Source of the DNA: Bifidobacteriaceae bacterium
GTDB lineage: Bacteria > Actinomycetota > Actinomycetes > Actinomycetales > WQXJ01
DNA length: 5,200 bases
Direction: 5' to 3'
NCBI GenBank assembly: GCA_031265345.1
Contig: JAISCU010000157.1
Coordinates: forward strand, 1-5,200
The notes below the pieces were generated by a model that saw nothing but the letters and a program-made list of their open reading frames with translations, had not been told where the DNA came from and did no database searches. Position numbers and translations under genes: made by a program. Below, in pieces: positions 1 to 5,200 of the stretch (position 1 is the stretch's first letter; the number at the start of each line of letters is the position of its first letter).

Positions 1-174
1 GCTTTTGCACCTCAGACCTGATCGAGTGCCCGCGAATGCACACCACAATTCATCGAGTGCCCACTTCTGCATCTCGGCGCTCAGCGTTGTCGCAGGTCAG
101 CGGATCAGCATCCATCCGAGCGGGTGCAAAGGCAGGCACTCGACGTTGGCGACGGTGCAAAAGCAGGCACTCGA
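1..174. repeat. Composite inverted array of 31-bp units, copy A
   Basis: Two opposed sets of short units face each other. Forward units start at 22 and 53; a third, of which only its end (GCTTTTGCACC, 1-11) is visible, would start nine bases left of the window. Reverse units occupy 123-143 and 154-174. Every same-strand step is exactly 31 bp. The core begins TCGAGTGCC and, in the better copies, ends CTTTTGCACC (21 nt), followed by about 10 variable bases. The two reverse cores differ at one base. The centre at 74-122 separates the arms. Because the arms are complementary, a transcript could fold into stacked hairpins. It lies downstream of the SAM methyltransferase gene and extends past the left window edge. 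I do not recognise the family. Confidence 0.85.
86..102 (+). repeat. Centre motif of copy A
   Basis: GTTGTCGCAGGTCAGCG sits between the opposed arms, 33 bases after the start of the last forward unit. It matches the centre motif of copy B at 14 of 17 positions, including the last eight bases. A second TCAGCG lies just before it (81-86), so TCAGCG occurs twice at a 16-bp step. Confidence 0.6.
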
Positions 175-183
175 CGTCCAAGC

Positions 184-201
184 CCGACCGAAGGCGGTCG
201 G
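184..201 (-). terminator. Candidate terminator of the SAM methyltransferase gene
   Basis: CCGACCG and CGGTCGG form a perfect 7-bp stem around a 4-base loop, 22 bases past the TGA stop. On the minus strand the stem is followed by GGCTTGG rather than a clean T-run. GC-rich hairpins with poor tails are common at actinobacterial gene ends, so termination is plausible but not proven. Confidence 0.5.
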
Positions 202-223
202 CATAGACGAACAGGGCCACGAC

Positions 224-1063
224 TCACGAGCCCGGCAGTCGGGCCACCAACGAATACGCCAGCGGGCAAAGGGGGCGCAGCGACTCGGGGAGCGTGAACG
301 AACCGTGGGGGTCTCGTTCCATCCAGGGGACCACCGCCCACGGCAGGGTCCGGTGCTCCTGGAAGTCCAGGATGGTCAGCCCGGCGCGCAGCAGAGAGCC
401 CAGCACTTCGCCCAGGCCGTGCGACCAGTCGTAGGTGGTCGAGTTCCGCACCCGTTGCGGCGAGGAATAGTCGATGTCGGAATCGTCCCTGATAGGGCCG
501 GAGTTGAAATAGGGCCACTTCAATCGGAGCACGCCTTCGGCCGCGTCCGGGTCAAGGGAGAGCGCCATCGGGTGCCCCTCATGCAGGAACAACACGCCGC
601 CCGGCCTCAGCAGGCCCGCGACGAGGCGCGCCCAGACATCGAGGTCGTCCAGCCAATTCAGCGCGCCGATGGAGGTGTGGACCACGTCGAACCGGCGCCC
701 GGCCAAAGCAGTGGCGGCCTCCGCGATGGTGCTGTTGACGAATTCGACCTCGACCCCGGCCCGCTCCGCCAACTCGCGCGCGATCCGCAATGACTCGGCA
801 GACATGTCCAGCCCGGTCACACGCGCCCCCAGCCGCGCCCACGACAGGGTGTCGGTCCCGATGTGGCATTGCAGGTGAATCAGGTCCAGCCCCGCCACCG
901 CGCCCTTCGGCAGGAACGGTCCCAGCAGCGGCAGTTCCTCCTCCACGACCCCGGACAAACGCGTGGCGCCGCCCACCAGCGACGCCGTGTCGTAAGACTC
1001 CCGGTGCAGTTCCGCGACCTCGTCCCAATGCGCCCGGTTGGTCGCCAGCAGGTCGTCTTCCAT
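224..1063 (-). CDS. Class I SAM-dependent methyltransferase, substrate unknown
   Basis: Encodes a 279-residue soluble protein expected to transfer a methyl group from S-adenosylmethionine; the acceptor cannot be told. The Rossmann-type core is clear. The motif I region is HLQCHIGTDTLSWARLGA (63-80), followed by GLD at 84-86, whose acidic residue should bind the SAM ribose. FDVVHTSIGALNWL (125-138) is the motif IV strand, and LLRPGG (151-156) is the turn before the next strand. The motif I loop has the HLQCHxGxDTL form rather than DxGxGxG; from memory this is typical of a common actinobacterial and proteobacterial subfamily of uncharacterised methyltransferases. I chose the ATG at 1063 because the typical N-terminal helix (NRAHWDEVA) starts just after it. 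The frame stays open about 20 codons upstream, but that stretch overlaps an intergenic hairpin and looks non-coding. The gene stands alone: repeat arrays lie on both sides. The family call is firm and the function open. Confidence 0.9.
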   Translation of the reverse strand: MEDDLLATNRAHWDEVAELHRESYDTASLVGGATRLSGVVEEELPLLGPFLPKGAVAGLDLIHLQCHIGTDTLSWARLGARVTGLDMSAESLRIARELAERAGVEVEFVNSTIAEAATALAGRRFDVVHTSIGALNWLDDLDVWARLVAGLLRPGGVLFLHEGHPMALSLDPDAAEGVLRLKWPYFNSGPIRDDSDIDYSSPQRVRNSTTYDWSHGLGEVLGSLLRAGLTILDFQEHRTLPWAVVPWMERDPHGSFTLPESLRPLCPLAYSLVARLPGS

Positions 1064-1070
1064 GACTGCC

Positions 1071-1076
1071 ACCCTA
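1071..1076 (-). promoter_or_regulatory. Candidate -10 box of the SAM methyltransferase gene
   Basis: TAGGGT on the minus strand fits the TANNNT pattern of actinobacterial housekeeping promoters. Only seven bases separate it from the ATG at 1063, so transcription would begin at or next to the start codon and give a leaderless message. No good -35 is seen. GGGTGG, which overlaps this box, could instead act as a weak ribosome binding site if transcription starts further upstream. Confidence 0.4.
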
Positions 1077-1078
1077 TC

Positions 1079-1127
1079 GACGATGCCGCCGCCCCTGTTC
1101 GCCGCAGCCCGGCAGCACGGCATCGTC
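1079..1127. repeat. Hairpin repeat upstream of the SAM methyltransferase gene, copy 1
   Basis: GACGATGCCG (1079-1088) and CGGCATCGTC (1118-1127) are perfect 10-bp inverted arms around a 29-base GC-rich loop. The element from 1082 matches 5156-5200 at about 37 of 46 aligned positions, with both arms conserved. It sits three bases behind the candidate -10 box, across the expected -35 region. Confidence 0.6.
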
Positions 1128-1179
1128 CATGGTTCCCGTCATCAGGACTGTGTGCGGGGGCCGACGGGGCCACGCTCCG

Positions 1180-1581
1180 CGGAAACCGCTGTCCTCCGGC
1201 ACGACCTTCAGCGAGTCCGCTGATCCGCATGGTTGGGCCCATCGACTCCACCGTTCCGCGCCGCCCGACCCATCGAGTCCGCCGATCTGCCCCACCGAGC
1301 CCGTCGAGACCGCCGTTTTGCGTCTCCAAACCCGTCGAGTCCGCTGTTCTCCATGCTGAGACTCACCGAGTCCGCTGTTTCCCATCCCCTGGTTCATCGA
1401 CTCCGCTGTTTCCCATCTGGCCATTTCACGTTTTGGCTGGTCAGCGCGTTGGCCACGGGCCCAGCGACGCGCAAAACCCCGGACTCGATGAAGGCGAGCG
1501 CGCAAAACCCCGGACTCGATGAGCAGGAGCGCGCAAAAGCCCGGAGTCGATGAAATCAGCGACGGAAATCAGCGGTCTCGG
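1180..1581. repeat. Composite inverted array of 31-bp units, copy B
   Basis: This fills most of the 530-bp gap between the propeller and SAM methyltransferase genes. Forward units start at 1211, 1242, 1273, 1304, 1335, 1366 and 1397, all exactly 31 bp apart; a decayed eighth lies at 1180 (CCGCTGT kept at 1186-1192). Reverse units occupy 1468-1488, 1499-1519, 1530-1550 and 1561-1581, again at 31 bp. The forward core is close to TCGAGTCCGCTGTTTCCCAT. Three reverse units, read backwards, begin TCGAGTCCGGGG and end TTTTGCGCG, most like the forward unit at 1304. The first two reverse cores are identical over 21 bases. About 11 variable bases follow each core. The last reverse unit ends 12 bases from the stop codon of the propeller gene. 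A 31-bp period cannot keep a reading frame, so this is not a peptide repeat. Confidence 0.88.
1430..1446 (+). repeat. Centre motif of copy B
   Basis: GTTTTGGCTGGTCAGCG lies 33 bases after the start of the last forward unit (1397), the same offset as in copy A. Most of the other centre sequence differs between the copies, so this stretch appears to be the conserved part of the centre. Confidence 0.6.
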
Positions 1582-1593
1582 CGGCTACAGGCT

Positions 1594-3726
1594 TCAGTGG
1601 GCCTCGAGCGGGAACAGGCACTCCCACTCCTCGATGCCCGGCCTCTCAGGACCAGAGAAAACGGACCAGAGGAATGCCTGCCCGGCGCCGAAGACCAAGA
1701 ACGGATCGTCGATGGAGGTCTCCACCCAGAACTCGTCCGGGAACGGAACCGACCACAGCTCGGCCCCACCCTCCAAGTCGAATCCGGCCAAGGCCACCGA
1801 TTCCGTGTCCGCGTCCCAACACACTGCGTACAAGACGCCCAGTCCGAGGCGCCCGAAATCCTCGAGTTCGGCGGGTCCGCAGGGCCTCACCGCGAACAAC
1901 TGGTGGCCATCGTCCAAGCTGAGGCCGACGAACGTTTCCTCCTCGTCGTATGTCGCCACAACGAGCGTTCGACCGGTCACACCGAAGAAGTCGCCTGCGT
2001 CGGTGACGAACACTTCTTCACCGGTCACCTCGTCCAAGACGCGACAGCCGTTCTCGCCGGGAAGGAAGACTCGGCCGCCCCCGTACTCGAGGCTCAGGTA
2101 CAAGTCGTAGAGCGGACGGTCGTCATACTCCTCTTCTTCGCCGGTCGCGGCGCCTTCGGCGATCGAATCGTCTTCAGCCACGTCGGTCCTCCACAATTCG
2201 TCGCCGGTCGCCGGGTCCAACGCGGCGACCTCCGCCAAGCCCTGTTCGACGTGCCCGCGCAGCACCACCCCGCTCTCGGTCATCGCGTAGAAAGTGTCTG
2301 GCCACCGCGCATCAGCGTCGCCGCCAAACGCCGCTGGCCGGCCGGTCGCGGCGTCCACGTAGCCATCGGCGGTCAGGACGAAGTCCCCCGCCTCGGATTC
2401 GAGCACCAGCGGTGACAGCCAAGCTTCGGAGGCGACAGCCCGCCAAAGCGGGTCTTTGAGACGGTCCAGACCGGACACCAAGACCTCGTGCGCACCGTCC
2501 CAATCGACCTCTCCGCCAAACACGGCTTTTCCGTCCACAATCTCCTCGCAGACCACGTTCTCCATGACTGATGCGACCTGGCCATCCGGTTCGAGTCGCA
2601 CCATGACGGTCTCAATGTCCGCTCCCATACTCGCCAAGTTGACCAAAGCCCCTCCTTCGCCGGTCCCGCAGGCATCACGCACAATAGCGCCTCCGTAGTA
2701 GAACCCTTCCAAGGCGTCCCCCACATCGGCCTGCCACCGGACCTCGCCAGAAGGTAGATCGACCGCCGCTAGGACCACCGTGCCGCCCGACAGGGACGGG
2801 GACTCGGCCGAGGCGTACATCAGGGCCGTGTGGTCATCGAGGAGCGCGAGGTCGGGCTGGCTATCGTCTTGTGGCCAGTTAGGGTCCCGCGTCTGTTCGA
2901 ACACGAACCCGAAGCCATTGAAGTCGCCCTCCAAGAGTTCGGCCGGGTCGATTGGAGCTCCCCAGAATTGATCTCCGCTCGGGTGCGACGCCGGTGCCGC
3001 CCCGCCGCTCGGTCCGCCGCCCCAGACCTGGCCGCCGGTCTCGGCCCGTTGGGACGCCACGACTAGCAGCGCCACCACGACCACAGCCACGATCCCGCTG
3101 GCCCCGACCGCCAAGGGCCAGCGCTTGGCTTTGCGGGGAGCCCCTCCCACCCGGCCTGCGCCGTCGCCAAAGGTTGGGCCTGTCGCCACCACGTACGATG
3201 CCGCCGCCTCGGCACCCGGCCCGAACCTCGGGTCCGCCTGGGCCGGGCGCCACGCCCAATCCATCCGGGCCAGTTCAGGAGGCGGTCCAGGCGATGGCGC
3301 GGGCAACGGCCCAGACGCTGACGCGAGCGGTGGCCCAGGCAAAGGTCCAGGTGGTGACGCGTGCAATGGCGCAAGTGATGACGCGGGCAGGTGCCCAGGC
3401 GGTGGCCCAGGCAATGGCTCGAGTGATAACGCGCGCGGTAGCCCCAGCAGGTGCCCAGGCGATGGCTCGGCCGGTGGCTCGGACAGCGGAGCGGGCGACG
3501 GAACAACGCCGAACGTCGCGAAGCGGGCCGCCAGCACGGCATCGACCTCAGGGTTTCCGAACGAGGCGAGCCAAGTCGCCAGTTCCGGGCTGACGCGCGG
3601 GTGGGCCGCCACCTGCGGGGCGAGCGCCGGGAAGGCCACCGCGATCGCGGCCAAATCGGACGGGTCGAGGCGCGGGTCGCCCAGCCGACGCGCCGCGGCC
3701 TCCCAACCCTGCCGAGGATCAAACAC
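1594..3726 (-). CDS. Membrane-anchored PQQ-like beta-propeller protein with variant leucine-rich-repeat head
   Basis: Encodes 710 residues in four parts. Residues about 17-68 (from DPRLDPSDLAAIAVAFPAL to VDAVLAAR) match the short variant leucine-rich-repeat domain that actinobacteria put at the N-terminus of many membrane proteins. Residues about 78-150 are a Pro/Gly/Leu-rich linker written as 12-bp repeats. A basic patch RKAKR (198-202) precedes one hydrophobic helix (about 203-225), which predicts a cytoplasmic N-terminus and an outside C-terminus. The rest (about 260-705) is acidic and shows PQQ/BamB-type blades, for example AVDLPSGEVRWQADV (321-335), AALDPATGDELWRTDV (501-516) and GFDLEGGAELWSV (648-660). 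A very acidic loop lies at 518-536, and six cysteines lie beyond the membrane (353, 393, 561, 616, 636, 703). The GTG start has GGGGG five bases upstream. The propeller may be a binding or sensing scaffold; no catalytic site is visible. Architecture is fairly sure, role unknown. Confidence 0.9.
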   Translation of the reverse strand: MFDPRQGWEAAARRLGDPRLDPSDLAAIAVAFPALAPQVAAHPRVSPELATWLASFGNPEVDAVLAARFATFGVVPSPAPLSEPPAEPSPGHLLGLPRALSLEPLPGPPPGHLPASSLAPLHASPPGPLPGPPLASASGPLPAPSPGPPPELARMDWAWRPAQADPRFGPGAEAAASYVVATGPTFGDGAGRVGGAPRKAKRWPLAVGASGIVAVVVVALLVVASQRAETGGQVWGGGPSGGAAPASHPSGDQFWGAPIDPAELLEGDFNGFGFVFEQTRDPNWPQDDSQPDLALLDDHTALMYASAESPSLSGGTVVLAAVDLPSGEVRWQADVGDALEGFYYGGAIVRDACGTGEGGALVNLASMGADIETVMVRLEPDGQVASVMENVVCEEIVDGKAVFGGEVDWDGAHEVLVSGLDRLKDPLWRAVASEAWLSPLVLESEAGDFVLTADGYVDAATGRPAAFGGDADARWPDTFYAMTESGVVLRGHVEQGLAEVAALDPATGDELWRTDVAEDDSIAEGAATGEEEEYDDRPLYDLYLSLEYGGGRVFLPGENGCRVLDEVTGEEVFVTDAGDFFGVTGRTLVVATYDEEETFVGLSLDDGHQLFAVRPCGPAELEDFGRLGLGVLYAVCWDADTESVALAGFDLEGGAELWSVPFPDEFWVETSIDDPFLVFGAGQAFLWSVFSGPERPGIEEWECLFPLEAH
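3277..3465 (-). repeat. 12-bp coding minisatellite (Pro-rich linker)
   Basis: This DNA encodes about residues 88-150 of the propeller protein, in imperfect four-residue steps such as PGPPPGHL, PGPLPGPP and PAPSPGPP. On the plus strand, 'acgcg' blocks recur at steps of about 36, 24 and 48 bp, all multiples of 12. The unit keeps the frame, so copy number can change without breaking the gene. The linker probably spans the space between the cytoplasmic head and the membrane helix. Confidence 0.65.
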
Positions 3727-3731
3727 TGGCG

Positions 3732-3736
3732 CCCCC
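3732..3736 (-). promoter_or_regulatory. Ribosome binding site of the propeller gene
   Basis: GGGGG on the minus strand is five bases before the GTG at 3726. It is the only purine-rich site near the frame's first start codon, and it supports GTG because the following residues already lead into the expected head domain. Confidence 0.45.
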
Positions 3737-3758
3737 TATCAGTTCACCTGCCTTGGCA

Positions 3759-3788
3759 ACCCTAGCGCGGGGGCGCGCATCGCAAGAA
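3759..3788 (-). promoter_or_regulatory. Candidate promoter of the propeller gene
   Basis: TAGGGT (3759-3764 on the minus strand) is a TANNNT -10 box lying 32 bases before the GTG start. It would give a leader of about 25 bases that includes the GGGGG ribosome site. The -35 may be TTCTTG (3783-3788, spacer 18) or TTGCGA (3780-3785, spacer 15). The spacer holds a small GC-only inverted repeat at 3765-3778. Confidence 0.35.
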
Positions 3789-3868
3789 CTGGCCTGGGGG
3801 GAACACACAGCCCTTTCCTCGATGCGCCCGGCGCCGCCCTAAGGCCAGCGGGTTGAATGGTTCGACCG

Positions 3869-5077
3869 TCATGCCGAGGCCCTCAGCGCGCCCATTCTGC
3901 CGGACGCGGACGCGGCGGCGACTTTGGCGCGGAGGTCCGCCAACGCCAGATGCTCATGCACCGAGGCCGCCACGACCTGGGCGAGCATCACCGGAACCGC
4001 GTTGCCCAGCTGCCGCATCGCCTCGCTCCACGGGCCGTGCAGGGCGTACCGGTCGGGGAACGTCTGGAGGCGCGCGGCCTCCCGAACCGTGAAGTAGCGG
4101 ACTGTCCCATCCGCGCGGCGCAGCATGTTCTCGCCGCCCGGCACACCGTGGACTCCGGCCTTGAGCGCCTTGGCGGGCTGGTCGACGTCGGAGCCAGTGT
4201 GGCCGGGGTAGGGCCGCGCCCCCTCTTGGAGGACATGGTTGAGGACGCCGTCGACGCCTTCGGTTGTGGGCTCGGGCAGGTCGTGGATCGCATCCCGGAC
4301 GGTGCGCCACGGACGCGACGCGGCGGGCAATTCGAACAGACCCGGTGCCACCGCGGGCTCGGGACGATTCTTCTTGGGCACCCGGTGGCGTTCCCAGTAA
4401 TGACCGGTCACATCCTTGGAATGAGACAGCATCTGGGCGGAATGGGTCGGCTCTGGGAACGACCATTCCGCGTCCACGTCGGAGCGGAAGCCGACCAGGA
4501 AGACGCGCCACCGCTGTTGCGGCACGCCGTAGTCGGCGGCGTTCACGACCGTGGCCACCACTTTGTAGGACAAGTCCTGGCGCACAGACGTGTGCTCGGC
4601 TTGCAGCCGCAAGAAGTGTTCCGCCCTGGACTCGCCCGGCTGGGGCACCAACTCGGGATGGGCGAGCCGGAGTTGGACGTAGGAGAAGTAGTCGGCGAAC
4701 TTCGGGCGAGCCAATCCCCGCACGTTCTCCACGATGAACGCCTTGGGGCGGATCTGACGGATCACCTCCGCCGTGGCTGGGAACATGTCGCGCGGATCGT
4801 CCGCCGCCATTCCCTTGCCGCCGCCGCTGAACGGCTGGCAGGGAGGGCCGCCGCTCACCAGATCGATCCGTCCTTCGCAGGCAGCCCAGTCCAAGTCACG
4901 GACATCGCCTTCCCGGATGTCGGCGCCCAGCACCAGGGGATGCCCCGCGGCCTGGTTCTCACGCAACGTGTCGCAACACCAGTGGTTCCATTCGGCCACG
5001 ACCTCCGTGCTGAAACCCGCCAAATGGGCGCCCAGGGCGAGCCCTCCGCCTCCCGCGAACAGCTCGACCGACCTCAT
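3869..5077 (-). CDS. DNA (cytosine-5-)-methyltransferase
   Basis: Encodes a 402-residue C5 cytosine methyltransferase with the conserved motifs in order. Motif I is ELFAGGGGLALGAHLAGF (5-22, SAM binding). Motif IV is SGGPPCQPFSGGG (75-87), with Cys80 as the nucleophile. Motif VI is ENVRG (117-121), motif VIII is VPQQRWRVFLVG (185-196), motif IX is REAARLQTFPDRY (332-344) and motif X is QLGNAVPVMLAQVVA (356-370). The target-recognition region should be roughly 197-320; its sequence does not let me name the target. Length is normal and every catalytic residue is present, so the enzyme should be active. The ATG at 5077 comes four residues before motif I, normal for the family, although the frame is open to the window edge (GTG at 5146). 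There is no convincing Shine-Dalgarno site, and a TAGAGT box eight bases upstream suggests a leaderless message. No restriction enzyme or vsr gene is visible; a partner could lie beyond 5200. Confidence 0.96.
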   Translation of the reverse strand: MRSVELFAGGGGLALGAHLAGFSTEVVAEWNHWCCDTLRENQAAGHPLVLGADIREGDVRDLDWAACEGRIDLVSGGPPCQPFSGGGKGMAADDPRDMFPATAEVIRQIRPKAFIVENVRGLARPKFADYFSYVQLRLAHPELVPQPGESRAEHFLRLQAEHTSVRQDLSYKVVATVVNAADYGVPQQRWRVFLVGFRSDVDAEWSFPEPTHSAQMLSHSKDVTGHYWERHRVPKKNRPEPAVAPGLFELPAASRPWRTVRDAIHDLPEPTTEGVDGVLNHVLQEGARPYPGHTGSDVDQPAKALKAGVHGVPGGENMLRRADGTVRYFTVREAARLQTFPDRYALHGPWSEAMRQLGNAVPVMLAQVVAASVHEHLALADLRAKVAAASASGRMGALRASA

Positions 5078-5085
5078 GACAAGAG

Positions 5086-5091
5086 ACTCTA
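5086..5091 (-). promoter_or_regulatory. Candidate -10 box of the DNA methyltransferase gene
   Basis: TAGAGT lies eight bases before the ATG at 5077. Start-site spacing for such boxes puts transcription on or beside the ATG, so a leaderless message is likely. This also fits the lack of a Shine-Dalgarno sequence. No strong -35 is visible. Confidence 0.4.
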
Positions 5092-5155
5092 CTTGGCGCC
5101 CCTGACACGATGATCGCGGACACGGCGGGACCCCACCGGTTGCCACCGCGCCGCT

Positions 5156-5200
5156 GATGCCGCCGCCCCAGTCCGCACCGACCCGCGGCGCGGCATCGTC
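5156..5200. repeat. Hairpin repeat upstream of the DNA methyltransferase gene, copy 2 (cut by window edge)
   Basis: GATGCCGC (5156-5163) pairs with GCGGCATC (5190-5197). The first 14 and last 10 bases are identical to copy 1 at 1082-1127; the loop has diverged and is one base shorter. It lies about 80 bases upstream of the ATG at 5077. The true right end cannot be seen. Confidence 0.55.

Noticed and set aside
5..793. Plus-strand open frame across copy A and the SAM methyltransferase gene
   Set aside because: It is antisense to a gene with clear methyltransferase motifs and has no recognisable domain; high GC keeps the frame open.
1128..1179. Possible further decayed forward units left of 1180
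   Set aside because: At the 31-bp phase (1149 and 1118) the bases do not resemble the core.
863..1522. Plus-strand open frame across the copy B array
   Set aside because: The 31-bp period shifts frame every unit, so the peptide has no repeats, and it overlaps the start of a real gene.
1180..1581. CRISPR array
   Set aside because: Cores are about 20 bases and degenerate, variable parts are only about 11 bases, the orientation flips midway, and no cas genes are present.
1..1581. Insertion sequence or transposon bounded by copies A and B
   Set aside because: No transposase lies between them, no target duplication is seen, and each copy is internally palindromic, unlike a pair of terminal repeats.
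1519..2415. Plus-strand open frame antisense to the propeller gene
   Set aside because: No recognisable domain; the minus strand carries the propeller motifs.
3789..3868. Terminator for the DNA methyltransferase gene
   Set aside because: Only weak 4-bp stems or arms with a loop of nearly 50 bases are seen, with no T-run.
3857..5113. Long plus-strand open frame antisense to the DNA methyltransferase
   Set aside because: A shadow of the methyltransferase, which has all family motifs on the other strand.
5078..5200. N-terminal extension of the DNA methyltransferase, or the tail of an upstream gene ending at the TAG of TAGAGT
   Set aside because: Two minus-strand frames are open here, but the family starts close to motif I and the stretch contains the hairpin repeat. 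Sequence beyond 5200 would be needed to exclude it.

Overview
The window looks like chromosomal DNA from a high-GC Actinomycetota. The signs are strong G/C use at third positions, long antisense shadow frames, TANNNT-type -10 boxes sitting almost on the start codons, and a membrane protein with the actinobacterial layout of variant leucine-rich-repeat head, proline-rich linker, one membrane helix and PQQ-type propeller. I cannot name a genus from the sequence.

Three genes are supported, all on the minus strand. From right to left they are a DNA (cytosine-5) methyltransferase (3869-5077), a single-pass membrane protein with a BamB/PQQ-like beta-propeller outside the cell (1594-3726, GTG start), and a class I SAM-dependent methyltransferase of the 'HLQCHxGxDTL' kind (224-1063). 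Each has its own candidate promoter. They are separated by 142 bp and 530 bp, so they need not form an operon. No restriction endonuclease or other partner for the DNA methyltransferase is visible.

The most unusual content is non-coding. Both the region left of the SAM methyltransferase gene (1-174) and the 530-bp gap between the other two genes (about 1180-1581) hold the same composite element: a series of degenerate units at an exact 31-bp period in one orientation, a centre of about 40-50 bp, then 31-bp-period units in the opposite orientation. The unit core begins TCGAGT and ends near TTTTGC, followed by about 10-11 variable bases. The two copies have nearly the same internal geometry. 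A 17-bp centre motif ending GGTCAGCG lies at the same offset from the last forward unit in both copies, and the distance from last forward to first reverse unit is 91 versus 92 bp. Their unit sequences have diverged into copy-specific versions. I do not recognise this element. It is neither a CRISPR array nor protein-coding.

A second, unrelated repeat is an approximately 45-bp imperfect hairpin (arms GATGCCG and CGGCATC). It occurs upstream of both methyltransferase genes (1079-1127 and 5156-5200), with the second copy cut by the window edge.

How the parts act together is not clear from sequence. The DNA methyltransferase would modify cytosines genome-wide, the propeller protein would act at the cell surface, and the small methyltransferase has an unknown substrate. 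The repeats occupy the gene ends and promoter-side spacers, where they could act as RNA hairpins, transcription barriers or arrays of protein-binding sites.
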